A stretch of 64,000 bases of DNA from UBA11403 sp963784615 (GTDB lineage Bacteria > Pseudomonadota > Gammaproteobacteria > Legionellales > Legionellaceae), in contig CAWASG010000002.1 of the NCBI GenBank assembly GCA_963784615.1, forward strand, positions 248,001 through 312,000. Direction: 5' to 3'. Below, piece by piece: positions 18,837 through 28,188 of the stretch. Each line of letters begins with the position of its first letter. Within the stretch, counting starts at the first letter, position 1. The translations under genes were made by a program, and so were the position numbers. The notes beneath the pieces are model-generated. The model had not been told where the DNA came from. It saw only the letters and a list, made by a program, of their open reading frames with translations, and made no database searches.

Positions 18837-20002
18837 GTCAAATGCGGCCACGCCACTTTACTCAGCGCGGTAAACCGACGAGCAAATCCTTAGCCTTGTA
18901 TGATAAGTGGTTAATGATGTCAGTGATGGGCTTGTTGATTATTGGCTTGATGATGGTAGCATCAAGCTCGGTGATGATTTCAACGAAATATTTTCATCAA
19001 CCGTTTCACTTCTTGGTGCGCCAACTCGCCTACCTGTCGTTTGGTTTGGTGGTCGCTGTTATTTTTTTGCGAGTTGATAGCAGCTTTTGGGAAAAAATTA
19101 GCGGTCAATTGTTGTTAGTGTGTTTGTTTCTGTTGATTTTAGTGTTGATCCCAGGTGTGGGACGGCTGGTGAATGGAAGCCGTCGTTGGTTGGCTTTTGG
19201 GCCGATTGGGATTCAGGTTTCTGAGCTCGCCAAATTGACCATGATTTTATATATTTCCGGGTATTTGGTTCGTCAAAAAGAGACAATGAAGCGGGGCGTT
19301 TTGGGCTTTATCAAACCGATGCTGGTGATGGCTGTTGTCGCCGTTTTATTATTGGCAGAGCCAGATTTTGGTGCGACGGTGGTGATAACGGGCACAGTCA
19401 TGGCCATGCTGTTTTTAACCGATGTGAAGCTACGTTATTATCTCGGCTTGGTCCTCGGCGTGGCAGGGTGCTTGGTCGTCCTGGCCATATCGTCGCCTTA
19501 CCGGTTGGCGCGCTTAACGGCCTTTTTGGATCCATGGGCGGATCAGTTTAATAGCGGGTATCAGTTAACACAATCGTTAATAGCATTTGGTCGCGGTGGG
19601 TGGTTTGGAACCGGGCTAGGTGACAGCATACAAAAGTTATTTTATCTGCCTGAGGCGCACACGGATTTTGTGTTTGCGGTCCTTGCAGAAGAGCTAGGAT
19701 TAGTCGGCGTTATCCTAGTGTTGATGTTATATAGTATACTAGTGATCAGAGGCCTAACGATAGGCTTCACTGCATATACTCAGGATCGATTTTTTGCGGC
19801 GTATGCTGCATACGGGTTAACATTTTGGTTGGGGTTACAAGCAGCGATTAATATGGGCGTCAATGCTGGATTATTGCCTACAAAAGGGTTGACTTTGCCT
19901 TTTGTGAGCTATGGTGGCGCGAGCATGGTGGTGAATTGTATAGTGATGGCGTTAATATTACGAATTGATTTTGAAAATCGCAGGCACTCGTTGGGATTGT
20001 GA
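18833..20002 (+). CDS. ftsW: Septal SEDS glycosyltransferase FtsW
   Basis: SEDS-family lipid II polymerase of the divisome, an inner-membrane protein with about ten helices. Motifs include VNGSRRWLAFGPIGIQVSEL, LAEPDFGATVVI, GGWFGTGLGDSIQKLFYLPE-AHTDFVFAVLAEELG, and GLLPTKGLTLPFVSYGG. 389 residues. The GTG start at 18833 overlaps the murD stop; ATG at 18842 is an alternative. In most relatives murG follows directly, but here a palindromic repeat and murC follow. Confidence 0.96.
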   Translation: MSQMRPRHFTQRGKPTSKSLALYDKWLMMSVMGLLIIGLMMVASSSVMISTKYFHQPFHFLVRQLAYLSFGLVVAVIFLRVDSSFWEKISGQLLLVCLFLLILVLIPGVGRLVNGSRRWLAFGPIGIQVSELAKLTMILYISGYLVRQKETMKRGVLGFIKPMLVMAVVAVLLLAEPDFGATVVITGTVMAMLFLTDVKLRYYLGLVLGVAGCLVVLAISSPYRLARLTAFLDPWADQFNSGYQLTQSLIAFGRGGWFGTGLGDSIQKLFYLPEAHTDFVFAVLAEELGLVGVILVLMLYSILVIRGLTIGFTAYTQDRFFAAYAAYGLTFWLGLQAAINMGVNAGLLPTKGLTLPFVSYGGASMVVNCIVMALILRIDFENRRHSLGL

Positions 20003-20042
20003 CAGGAGCGTAAGTTCACTGGCATTGAGTTAAGGAACAAAT

Positions 20043-20149
20043 GATTGATGTACGCGTAGGTTGGGTTGAGCGAGAGCGAAGCCCAACATGACGATTTTGT
20101 TGGGCTTCGCTCTCGCTCAACCCAACCTACGCGACCATTTACATCAATA
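20043..20149. repeat. GTAGGTTGGG palindrome, copy A2 (long form)
   Basis: Core 20055-20132 has arms GTAGGTTGGGTTGAGCGAGA and complement around the loop ATGACGATTTTG. Outer ATTGATGTA and TACATCAAT extend the symmetry. It sits at the place normally taken by murG. Confidence 0.85.
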
Positions 20150-20211
20150 GGTTATGCCCAAGATAGCAGAATTGATGACAGGCCATGGAGCCTGTGTTAG
20201 AGGAGAACGTA

Positions 20212-21633
20212 TTGAATAGCAACAATAAATTTTTATCACCAAGGATGGGCCGGGTAAACCATATTCATTTTGTGGGTATCGGCGGCGCGGGGATGTGCGG
20301 CATTGCTGAGGTATTAAAAAATGAAGGCTATCATATTACGGGCTCTGATTTGAGTGATAGCCGAGTCGTGCAATATTTGCGCTCGATTGGTGTCTCCGTT
20401 GAGATAGGTCATCAAGCCGACAATATTAAGGGTGCGGATGTGATTGTGCGCTCGACGGCGGTCCTTGATGATAACCCTGAAATTGTTGCCGCCAATGCTG
20501 AAATGAAGCCGGTTATCCCCCGCGCGATGATGCTTGCTGAATTGATGCGTTTTCGCTATGGAATTGCTGTTGCGGGAACACATGGTAAAACCACAACGAC
20601 GAGTTTAGTCAGTAGTTTGCTAGCAGAGGGTGGTCTTGACCCCAGTTTTGTTATCGGTGGTAAATTAAACAGTTGTGGAACGAATGCCCAGCTTGGTCGA
20701 TCCTCTTATTTTGTTGCGGAAGCGGATGAAAGTGATGCTTCTTTTTTATTTTTAAAACCGATGATCGCCGTTGTGACGAATATTGACGCTGATCATATGT
20801 GCACCTACGGCGATAATTTTGATACATTGCGGAGCACATTTGTCGAATTTTTACACCACCTACCTTTTTATGGCTTGGCTGTCCTGTGTATAGAAGATGC
20901 AGAAGTGCGTCGTATTTTGCCTGATATTCAGCGCCCAATATCTACTTATGGTTTTCGGGAAGGCGCGCATTATCGTGCTGTTGATTGGATACAAAAAGGT
21001 ATCATGAGTGAGTTTACCGTTCATCGCCCCGCGCCTCATGCACCTTTGCTGATTCAATTGAATTGGCCTGGGCGTCACAATGTGTTGAATGCATTGGCGT
21101 CAATTGCAGTTGCAACCGAACTTGGCGTTGATGATGGTGCCATTGTGCGTGGGTTGCTTCATTTTCAAGGCGTCGGACGACGATTTCAAATGCTCGGTGA
21201 ACATCATTTCACGCATGGCAACGCATTAATTGTTGATGATTACGGACATCATCCCCGAGAAATTCAATCGACTATTGAAGCAGTTCGTCTGGTTTGGCCT
21301 GACAAGCGACTGGTGCACGTGTTTCAACCACACCGTTACACACGGACTCAATCGCTGTATGCTGATTTTGTAGAGGCACTAAGTCTGGCCGACGAGTTAG
21401 TTTTGCTGGATATTTATTCAGCAGGCGAAGCAACAATTCCTGGCATTACGAGTGAATGTTTAGCTGAAACGATTCGCAAGACCTTTCCGCAAGTCAATGT
21501 AGTGTCAGATAAACAGGTTGGAGAGTATCTGGATAACATCGTCGCAGATGGAGATGTTATCTTGATGCAGGGGGCTGGCAGTATCAGCCAAATGGCCAAT
21601 AATTTAGTTAATAACTTGCGAGAGAGCGTGTGA
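20212..21633 (+). CDS. murC: UDP-N-acetylmuramate--L-alanine ligase
   Basis: First Mur ligase, adding L-Ala to UDP-MurNAc. HIHFVGIGGAGMCGIAEVL near the N-terminus, the P-loop VAGTHGKTTTTSLVSSLL, EADESDASFLFLKP, and VDDYGHHPREI with FQPHRYTRT are all typical. The start is taken as TTG at 20212 because GAGGAG lies 6 bases upstream. An ATG at 20185 would add nine residues but has no clear ribosome site. It overlaps murB by 4 bases. Confidence 0.95.
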   Translation: MNSNNKFLSPRMGRVNHIHFVGIGGAGMCGIAEVLKNEGYHITGSDLSDSRVVQYLRSIGVSVEIGHQADNIKGADVIVRSTAVLDDNPEIVAANAEMKPVIPRAMMLAELMRFRYGIAVAGTHGKTTTTSLVSSLLAEGGLDPSFVIGGKLNSCGTNAQLGRSSYFVAEADESDASFLFLKPMIAVVTNIDADHMCTYGDNFDTLRSTFVEFLHHLPFYGLAVLCIEDAEVRRILPDIQRPISTYGFREGAHYRAVDWIQKGIMSEFTVHRPAPHAPLLIQLNWPGRHNVLNALASIAVATELGVDDGAIVRGLLHFQGVGRRFQMLGEHHFTHGNALIVDDYGHHPREIQSTIEAVRLVWPDKRLVHVFQPHRYTRTQSLYADFVEALSLADELVLLDIYSAGEATIPGITSECLAETIRKTFPQVNVVSDKQVGEYLDNIVADGDVILMQGAGSISQMANNLVNNLRESV

Positions 21634-22559
21634 AGACCGTAGACGAACCTCGTGAGCTAGATGTTGTAGGGTTTCAAGGGGAGCTTTTGTTAGATCAACC
21701 CTTGGCCGACTATACAACCTGGCGCGTCGGCGGTCGGGCAAAAGCGCTTTATAAACCCGTCGGCACATCGGATTTGGCCGCGTTTTTAAAACAACTCCCT
21801 CCAGAAGAACCCATGATGTGGTTGGGGCTGGGCAGTAACTCGCTCATTCGAGATACTGGATTCCTCGGCACGGTCATTCTGACGCAAGGCTGTTTAGATA
21901 GATTGACACTGTTAGAAAACGACCTGGTTTTTGTCGAGTCAGGTGTGTCATGTGCTAAAATGGCGCGATTTTGTGCGCGAAACGGCCTTACTGGTGGCGA
22001 ATTTTGGGCAGGGATCCCTGGAACCATGGGGGGTGCATTGCGCATGAATGCTGGTTGTTTCAACGGTGAAACATGGAACGCTGTTGTTGAAGTGGAAACC
22101 ATGACGCGACAGGGTGAGATTCGAAAACGAAAACCCTCTGAATTTGAAGTTGTCTACCGTCACGTTACAGGGCTTCAAGATGAATGGTTTATTTCGGCGA
22201 CCTGTCGTTTAAAGCCGGGAAATAAAGACGAGTCGTTAGAAACCATTAAAACATTACTCGCTCGACGCGCAGCAACCCAGCCTACGGGTGAGTTTAATTG
22301 TGGATCAGTGTTTAGAAATCCACCGAATCATTATGCCGCGCAGTTGATTGAAAGTTGTGGTTTAAAAGGGACGCGTATTGGTGGGGCAATTGTGTCTTTG
22401 AAGCATGCGAATTTTATTATTAACGAAGCAGGGTTAGCATCGGCGCGAGATATTGAGCGCTTGATTCATTTGGTTCAAAGCAAGGTGTATGAGCAAACTG
22501 GCATCGAGCTCTGTCGTGAGGTACATATTGTTGGAGACGAATATGGCGAATCGAATTAA
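21630..22559 (+). CDS. murB: UDP-N-acetylenolpyruvoylglucosamine reductase
   Basis: FAD-dependent reductase forming UDP-MurNAc from the enolpyruvyl precursor. TTWRVGGRAKALYKP and WLGLGSNSLIRDTGF are FAD-binding motifs, EFWAGIPGTMGGALRMNAG is central, and FNCGSVFRNPPNHYAAQLIE carries the catalytic Ser. 309 residues and no extended loop fit the type II enzyme rather than the longer E. coli type I. The GTG start is coupled to the murC stop, and the gene overlaps ddl by 17 bases. Confidence 0.96.
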   Translation: MKTVDEPRELDVVGFQGELLLDQPLADYTTWRVGGRAKALYKPVGTSDLAAFLKQLPPEEPMMWLGLGSNSLIRDTGFLGTVILTQGCLDRLTLLENDLVFVESGVSCAKMARFCARNGLTGGEFWAGIPGTMGGALRMNAGCFNGETWNAVVEVETMTRQGEIRKRKPSEFEVVYRHVTGLQDEWFISATCRLKPGNKDESLETIKTLLARRAATQPTGEFNCGSVFRNPPNHYAAQLIESCGLKGTRIGGAIVSLKHANFIINEAGLASARDIERLIHLVQSKVYEQTGIELCREVHIVGDEYGESN

Positions 22560-23637
22560 GTTGGCGTTGCTCTACGGAGGCCCATCCGGAGAGCATGAGA
22601 TTTCACTGATTTCAGCAGCGTCTGTATTAGCTCATCTTGATCCGAAGCGATACGACATTACGCCCATCGGAATGGACAAAGAAGGGCGATGCTTTGTGAA
22701 CGACTATGACGCCCTGCGGGCGCTGACGGGCCCTCTTCCTGTAGTGACCGCGTCGTCAAAATCGTTGGATAGTTTGTTGAGCCAGGGAACATTCGCAATC
22801 GAGACCGATGTTGTTTTTCCGATGGTTCATGGCCCACTGTTAGAAGATGGCGGTATTCAAGGGCTCTTGGAATTAGCCGGTGTGGCTTATGTTGGTTCTG
22901 GTGTACTGTCATCAGCAATCGGTATGGATAAAGATATTGCACGCCGGCTGGCATGCGTTGACGGTGTTCAATCAACACGCTATCGCAGTTTTTCCTGGCG
23001 TGCTCAACGAGATAACCTGCCATTCATTTGCCAGGAAGCCGTCTCAGCCTTGGGTTGGCCACTCTTTGTTAAACCATGTTCTATGGGGTCAAGTGTTGGC
23101 ATTCACAAAGTGAGCACGCAAGCTGAGTTAATCGCCGCGATTGACGATGCTAGGCGCTTTGATGATGAGATTTTGATTGAAGCCAATGTTGTAGGGCGTG
23201 AGATAGAAGTTGCTGTTCTAGAAAATATAACGCCCGGCGGGCTACCTAAGGCGAGTATTCCTGGTGAAATTAGGGTGCTGCATGCTGATGGGTTTTACTC
23301 TTATGCTGCTAAATATTTAGAGAGCAATCAAACTGAGTTAGACATCCCGGCGCGCTTGAATGCGACAGTTGCCTTGAGAGTACAGCAGATGGCCGCGGAT
23401 ATTTTTACGCGTCTTAAATGTCGCGGAATGGCGCGAGTAGATTTTTTTGTCAATGATGAACATGGGGACATCTATTTTAATGAAATCAACACGCTGCCTG
23501 GGTTCACTTCTATCAGTATGTACCCAAAACTATGGCTTGCAAGTGGTGTCGAATATCCAACGTTACTGGATAATTTGGTTGAGTTGGCGATGATGCATCG
23601 TCACAATAAAAATCAGTTGGTAACCCATTATCAGTAG
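22543..23637 (+). CDS. ddl: D-alanine--D-alanine ligase
   Basis: ATP-grasp ligase that makes D-Ala-D-Ala for MurF. The N-terminus ALLYGGPSGEHEISLISA, GPLLEDGGIQGLLELAGVAY, FVKPCSMGSSVGIHKV and the metal-binding FNEINTLPGFTSISMYPKLW are all present. 364 residues, close to the long Ddl class rather than the 306-residue DdlB. The start at 22543 (MANRIKLALLYGG) follows GGAG and overlaps murB. Three hairpin repeats follow before ftsQ. Confidence 0.95.
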   Translation: MANRIKLALLYGGPSGEHEISLISAASVLAHLDPKRYDITPIGMDKEGRCFVNDYDALRALTGPLPVVTASSKSLDSLLSQGTFAIETDVVFPMVHGPLLEDGGIQGLLELAGVAYVGSGVLSSAIGMDKDIARRLACVDGVQSTRYRSFSWRAQRDNLPFICQEAVSALGWPLFVKPCSMGSSVGIHKVSTQAELIAAIDDARRFDDEILIEANVVGREIEVAVLENITPGGLPKASIPGEIRVLHADGFYSYAAKYLESNQTELDIPARLNATVALRVQQMAADIFTRLKCRGMARVDFFVNDEHGDIYFNEINTLPGFTSISMYPKLWLASGVEYPTLLDNLVELAMMHRHNKNQLVTHYQ

Positions 23638-23640
23638 ACA

Positions 23641-23682
23641 TTGGACAGAACAGCATGGAAAAACTCATGCTGTTCTGTCCAA
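23641..23682. repeat. Variable-stem hairpin, copy 5
   Basis: Perfect 17-bp stem, TTGGACAGAACAGCATG with its complement, around loop GAAAAACT, starting 3 bases after the ddl stop. It is in the opposite orientation to copies 2, 3 and 4, as judged by the A-rich loop. Confidence 0.75.
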
Positions 23683-23690
23683 GAAATGCC

Positions 23691-23770
23691 GTAGGTTGGG
23701 TTGAGGCTGGTAAGCCGAAGCCCAACAAAAGCATCCATGTTGGGCTTCGGCTTACCAGCCTCAACCTAAA
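23691..23770. repeat. GTAGGTTGGG palindrome, copy A3 (long form)
   Basis: GTAGGTTGGGTTGAGGCTGG with its complement around the loop AAAAGCATCCA. It has the same GGCTGGTAAGCC stem flavour as A1. The right end is eroded (CTCAACCTAAACTATG). Confidence 0.8.
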
Positions 23771-23846
23771 CTATGCGTAAATAAGTTGATAGGGTGGGCA
23801 AATGAGCGTAGCGATGTGCCCACAAGCAATGACTAGAAAAATTATA

Positions 23847-23892
23847 TTTGAGCCAAGCTGCATGCGTCTTTTTGCATGCAGCTTGGCTCAAA
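23847..23892. repeat. Variable-stem hairpin, copy 3
   Basis: Perfect 19-bp stem, TTTGAGCCAAGCTGCATGC with its complement, and loop GTCTTTTT. It ends 14 bases before the ftsQ start and would sit directly before the ribosome site on an mRNA. Confidence 0.8.
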
Positions 23893-23906
23893 CTAAAGGA
23901 AATGAC

Positions 23907-24626
23907 ATGGCGTCAGAAGGAAGTCGATGGCATTATAGAGGTGTTTTGACTGGACTAATAGCCGCAGCAGTTGCTCTTTTTGCGCATTTGGGTTATCTCT
24001 ATTTATCGGACGTGAGCCAATTTCCGATTAATACCGTCAAAATTTCCGCGAGTTTTCAACGAATCTCCCGGCAGCAACTTGAGGCGGTATTATCAACATA
24101 TCAACAATATAGTTTTTTTTCATTACCGGCTCAGCGATTACAACTAGCGCTACAATCTCTCGATTGGGCGGATACTGCGAGCGTGAATCGAATCTGGCCT
24201 GATGTATTGAATATTAAGTTGGTTGAAAAAGAGCCTGTAGCCAAATGGAATCAATCGTTGATAACCGCTGATGGGCGATTGTTTAGTGTAGGCGCAGCGG
24301 ATGAGGGTTTTGAGTTCTCGGAGTTGACGGGCCCGGATAGTCAGAAAAATGATGTCTTACAAATTTATCAAAAATTGAGTAAGCTATTATCATCCTATGG
24401 TTTAAATGTGGCATTATTGAAGTTACATGACAATCAGTCATGGGATCTTTCTTTGACAAATGGTATTGATTTGCATTTAGGAAAACAGGATTTAGAGAAA
24501 CGCGTCGAGCGATTCTGTAAGGCATATCAAGCAACACTCGCCTCGAAATTGGATCAATTGGCCAGTGTCGATTTGCGTTATGAGCGAGGTATGGCTGTGC
24601 TATGGAGACAACAAACGGGAAGATAA
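23907..24626 (+). CDS. ftsQ: Cell division protein FtsQ
   Basis: Single-pass inner-membrane divisome protein. A short cytoplasmic tail precedes a membrane helix at about 15-35 (GVLTGLIAAAVALFAHLGYLY). A POTRA-type segment follows (FPINTVKISASFQRISRQQL) and then the periplasmic FtsQ domain (WPDVLNIKLVEKEPVAKWN, ending with VDLRYERGMAVLW). 239 residues. The start at 23907 is set by AAAGGA 6 bases upstream. A longer reading frame would run through the hairpin and is rejected. The last base of its stop codon is the A of the ftsA start codon. Confidence 0.93.
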   Translation: MASEGSRWHYRGVLTGLIAAAVALFAHLGYLYLSDVSQFPINTVKISASFQRISRQQLEAVLSTYQQYSFFSLPAQRLQLALQSLDWADTASVNRIWPDVLNIKLVEKEPVAKWNQSLITADGRLFSVGAADEGFEFSELTGPDSQKNDVLQIYQKLSKLLSSYGLNVALLKLHDNQSWDLSLTNGIDLHLGKQDLEKRVERFCKAYQATLASKLDQLASVDLRYERGMAVLWRQQTGR

Positions 24627-25864
24627 TGGCTAAGAAACCTGAAAAAAATATTATCACGGGTCTTGATATTGGTACATCTAAAATTGTTGCCTTGATTGGC
24701 GAAGTGAGCATGGATGGTACCATCGAGATTATTGGTATTGGGCGGCATCCTTCTAAGGGACTGAAGCGGGGGGTGGTTGTTGATATTGAAGCAACAGTCA
24801 ACTCGATTCAACGCGCTGTTCAAGAAGCTGAACTGATGGCTGGGTGCGAGGTTCATACCGTCTATGCGGGTATCGCGGGTAGTCACATACGAAGCCTGAA
24901 TTCGCATGGCATCGTTGCCATTCGTGATAAAGAAGTATCGGTGGCAGATGTGGAGCGCGTGATCGATGCTGCTAAGGCTGTTGCGATTCCTGCCGATCAG
25001 AAAATTTTACATATTCTTCCGCAAGAATATATTATCGATCATCATGGCAGTATCCGTGAGCCAGTAGGTATGGCTGGCGTGCGCTTGGAGGCTCGTGTCC
25101 ATATTGTTACGGGGGCCTTGAGTGCTGCACAAAATATTGTGAAATGCGTGCGACGCTGTGGTCTCGAAGTCAACGACATGATTCTTGAACAATTGGCATC
25201 GAGTCATGCTGTATTGACTGAAGATGAAAAAGAACTTGGTGTTTGCTTGATCGATATTGGCGGCGGAACTACCGATATTGTTATTTTTTCAGAAGGTGCG
25301 ATCCAATACACCGCTGTGATTCCCATTGCAGGTGATCAGGTGACAAATGATATTGCTATGGCTTTGCGTACTCCTGCCAAAGCGGCTGAGGCGATTAAGC
25401 TTATGCATGGGTGTGCAATGCCTGAGCTTGCTAATGTGAATCAAATGATTGATGTGTTGGGAATCAATGAGCGACCTGGACGTAAAATTTCAGCTCGCGC
25501 CTTGTCTGATGTTGTAGCAGCTCGTTATGAAGAATTATTTACACTGGTGCGGAATGAGCTTCGGCGAAGTGGGTTTGAAGATTTGATTGTCGCCGGGGTT
25601 GTTTTGACTGGAGGGGCCTCTGATGTGCGAGGAGGAATTGAGCTTGCAGAAATGTGCTTTGAAATGCCGGTAAGACATGGTTGCGCTCATGGCGTGGCAG
25701 GCATTTCAGAAGCCACTGCCAGCTCATCTCTCGCAACTGGAGTTGGACTACTGCTACATGGCTTTCAACAGCAATATGAAGGCGGTTACAATGGTCCAGC
25801 TCTAAGTGAAACATCAAGCGGGATGTGGACACGAATGAAGCAATGGTTTCAGGGTAATTTTTAA
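24626..25864 (+). CDS. ftsA: Cell division protein FtsA
   Basis: Actin-like ATPase that links FtsZ to the membrane. ITGLDIGTSKIVALIGEV is phosphate loop 1, LIDIGGGTTDIVIFSEG phosphate loop 2 and VVLTGGASDVRGGIELAE the adenosine motif. The 1C insertion is normal. The C-terminus MWTRMKQWFQGNF is the amphipathic membrane-targeting helix. 412 residues. The ATG at 24626 overlaps the ftsQ stop (TAATG). An upstream frame extension of 8 residues is unlikely. Confidence 0.97.
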   Translation: MAKKPEKNIITGLDIGTSKIVALIGEVSMDGTIEIIGIGRHPSKGLKRGVVVDIEATVNSIQRAVQEAELMAGCEVHTVYAGIAGSHIRSLNSHGIVAIRDKEVSVADVERVIDAAKAVAIPADQKILHILPQEYIIDHHGSIREPVGMAGVRLEARVHIVTGALSAAQNIVKCVRRCGLEVNDMILEQLASSHAVLTEDEKELGVCLIDIGGGTTDIVIFSEGAIQYTAVIPIAGDQVTNDIAMALRTPAKAAEAIKLMHGCAMPELANVNQMIDVLGINERPGRKISARALSDVVAARYEELFTLVRNELRRSGFEDLIVAGVVLTGGASDVRGGIELAEMCFEMPVRHGCAHGVAGISEATASSSLATGVGLLLHGFQQQYEGGYNGPALSETSSGMWTRMKQWFQGNF

Positions 25865-25873
25865 GGAATAGTT

Positions 25874-27055
25874 ATGTTTGAATACGTAGAGAACCAATTG
25901 GAAAATGCGAAGCTTGTAGCAGTTGGTGTTGGCGGCGGTGGTGGCAACTTTATCAAATACATGGTTGAAAAAGGTGTCAATGATGTGGTGTCCATTTGTG
26001 CGAATACCGATGCGCAAGCATTGAAGCTCTCAAATGCAAACATTAACATTCAGCTTGGCGACGAATTGACAAAAGGTTTAGGCGCTGGTGCTAATCCGCA
26101 GATTGGCCGTGAAGCGGCAGAAGAAGACAGAGATCGTATCCGTGAAGTACTGAAGGGCGCGGATATGGTATTTATCACAGCCGGTATGGGTGGCGGGACA
26201 GGAACGGGCGCTGCTCCCATATTTGCTGAAGTGGCCAAAGAGCTGGGTATTTTGACTGTTGCCATTGTGACCAAGCCATTTTCGTTCGAAGGCAAACAGC
26301 GTGCCATTGCAGCAGAAGAGGGTATTCGTCGTCTTGCTGAGCACGTTGATTCATTGATTACAATTCCAAACAATAAATTACTCAGTGTTTTGGGTAAAAA
26401 TATTAGTTTGATTAATGCCTTTCAAGCAGCAAACAATGTTTTATTGGGCGCAGTTAAAGGGATTTCCGATTTAATCACTCGTCCAGGTCTTATCAACGTC
26501 GATTTTGCTGACGTTCGAACCGTGATGTCTGCCATGGGCATGGCGATGATGGGTACCGGTATCGCTAAAGGCGAAGATCGCGCGCGCCAAGCTGCTGAAG
26601 CGGCGATTGCATCTCCATTACTTGAGGATATTAATCTTTCTGGTGCACGTGGTTTATTAGTGAATATTACTGCTGGCTTAGATATGTCGATTGGGGAATT
26701 TGAAGAAGTCGGTGATGTGATTAAGAGCTTTATTTCCGATGATGCGACCGTCGTTGTGGGTACGGTGATTGACCCAGAGCTCACGGACGAAATGCGGGTA
26801 ACGGTGATTGTCACAGGGCTAGGCGACGTCAAAAGTGGGCGTGGCGCGCAAATCAGCGCGCAACAGTCTGCTGGTCGATCGCGGCCACTCGAGACAAGGC
26901 GCGATGACGGTTCTCTCGATTACCATCACCTCGACCGACCTGCAGTCCTGCGCAAACAATCGGATAAACCCGCTGAAGCGACTGGTGTTAAAGCCATTCC
27001 TGATGTCGATTATTTAGATATACCGGCATTTTTGAGACGTCACGAAGAAGCATGA
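25874..27055 (+). CDS. ftsZ: Cell division protein FtsZ
   Basis: Tubulin-like GTPase forming the Z ring. The N-terminal GVGGGGGNFIKYMVEKGV (the more usual text is GGGGNAVNHM), the signature GGGTGTGAAP near 105, and the T7 synergy loop NVDFADVRTVM are present. A linker of about 60 residues ends in the conserved C-terminal peptide VDYLDIPAFLRRH, which binds FtsA and ZipA. 393 residues. AAGGA precedes the ATG, 9 bases after ftsA. Confidence 0.98.
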   Translation: MFEYVENQLENAKLVAVGVGGGGGNFIKYMVEKGVNDVVSICANTDAQALKLSNANINIQLGDELTKGLGAGANPQIGREAAEEDRDRIREVLKGADMVFITAGMGGGTGTGAAPIFAEVAKELGILTVAIVTKPFSFEGKQRAIAAEEGIRRLAEHVDSLITIPNNKLLSVLGKNISLINAFQAANNVLLGAVKGISDLITRPGLINVDFADVRTVMSAMGMAMMGTGIAKGEDRARQAAEAAIASPLLEDINLSGARGLLVNITAGLDMSIGEFEEVGDVIKSFISDDATVVVGTVIDPELTDEMRVTVIVTGLGDVKSGRGAQISAQQSAGRSRPLETRRDDGSLDYHHLDRPAVLRKQSDKPAEATGVKAIPDVDYLDIPAFLRRHEEA

Positions 27056-27071
27056 TGTTAGGGTAGGTTGG

Positions 27072-27110
27072 AGGTAGGTTGGGCTTCGCTCTCGTTCAAC
27101 CCAACCTACC
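27072..27110. repeat. GTAGGTTGGG palindrome, copy A4 (short form)
   Basis: GGTAGGTTGGGCTTCGCTCT joined to CGTTCAACCCAACCTACC, a 10-bp arm with a mixed centre, located after ftsZ. It could end the ftsZ transcript. Confidence 0.75.
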
Positions 27111-27187
27111 ACAACCGACCATACTCAATCAGATTCAAAATACCTGTGAATTTTTATTTTAATTATTTTTTTGCAAAAATAAAAAAA

Positions 27188-27216
27188 TAGACGATACTTA
27201 AATAGATTGATATAAT
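27188..27216 (+). promoter_or_regulatory. Predicted sigma70 promoter of lpxC
   Basis: TAGACG, a 17-base spacer and TATAAT inside a very AT-rich stretch (27121-27250), 49 bases before the lpxC start. It gives lpxC transcription separate from ftsZ. Confidence 0.6.
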
Positions 27217-27265
27217 AATCCGGTTTTTTTCTTATAATTTAAAAGCGGGATAGGGTGATAACGGA

Positions 27266-28183
27266 ATGATAAAACAAAGGACTCCTAAAAAGGTGATTCA
27301 AGCGACAGGCGTTGGTCTGCATTCCGGCGAAAAAGTCTTTCTTACCCTACGACCCGCACCCATTAATACAGGGATTATCTTTCGTCGAACTGATTTAGAT
27401 CCCGTTGTAGAAATTCCAGCTTCTTATGATTATGTAGGTGATACAACGTTGTGCACGTCTCTTCAGCACAACGGTGTTAAGATAGGGACTGTTGAGCATT
27501 TACTGTCTGCGCTTGCAGGTCTTGGAATTGACAATGCTTATGTTGATATCAACGCGCCTGAACTGCCAATTATGGATGGTAGCGCTGCTCCTTTTGTGTT
27601 TTTAATTCAATCTGCAGGCATTCGCGAGCAAAATGCGCCCAAGCGCTTTATCCGTATTCTAAAACCAATTTGTGTAGAAGATAATGGTAAATATGTGAAG
27701 TTTTTACCTTATCATGGTTATAAAATTAGCTTTACAATTGATTTTGATCATCCCGTATTCAGCGATAAACCCCAGTCTGCTACGTTTGACTTTGCGACAT
27801 GCTCTTATGTTAAAGAGGTCTGTCGTGCTAGAACGTTTGGTTTTCTTTCAGATTATGAAAAATTACGTGAAGCTGATCTGGCAAAGGGCGGAAGCCTCGA
27901 CAATGCTGTTGTAGTTGATAACTATCGCGTACTGAATGACGACGGTCTGCGCTTTAATGATGAATTTGTGAAACATAAAGTACTGGATGCCATTGGCGAC
28001 CTCTACCTGCTCGGCGCTAGTCTCATTGGTGCCTTTGAAGGGTATAAGTCAGGCCATGAGCTCAACAACAAATTACTCCGCGCGCTGTATGCTCAAAAAA
28101 ACGCTTGGGAATACACTTACTTCGACGCCGACGAATACCGACCTTCGTTTCAAGACGTCTTCATATTAGATGAAGCCGTTTAG
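27266..28183 (+). CDS. lpxC: UDP-3-O-acyl-N-acetylglucosamine deacetylase
   Basis: Zinc enzyme for the committed step of lipid A synthesis. Zinc ligands are visible: His78 in TVEHLLSALAG, and His237 and Asp241 in KHKVLDAIGDLYLLG. The N-terminal KQRTPKKVIQATGVGLHSGE and MDGSAAPF are also typical. 305 residues, full length. It ends the division cluster as in other gammaproteobacteria and converges on dciA with a 5-base gap. Confidence 0.97.
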   Translation: MIKQRTPKKVIQATGVGLHSGEKVFLTLRPAPINTGIIFRRTDLDPVVEIPASYDYVGDTTLCTSLQHNGVKIGTVEHLLSALAGLGIDNAYVDINAPELPIMDGSAAPFVFLIQSAGIREQNAPKRFIRILKPICVEDNGKYVKFLPYHGYKISFTIDFDHPVFSDKPQSATFDFATCSYVKEVCRARTFGFLSDYEKLREADLAKGGSLDNAVVVDNYRVLNDDGLRFNDEFVKHKVLDAIGDLYLLGASLIGAFEGYKSGHELNNKLLRALYAQKNAWEYTYFDADEYRPSFQDVFILDEAV

Positions 28184-28188
28184 TTTTT

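Noticed and set aside
23802..23906. Upstream extension of ftsQ
   Set aside because: It would translate through a perfect 19-bp hairpin, and the ATG at 23907 has a good ribosome site.
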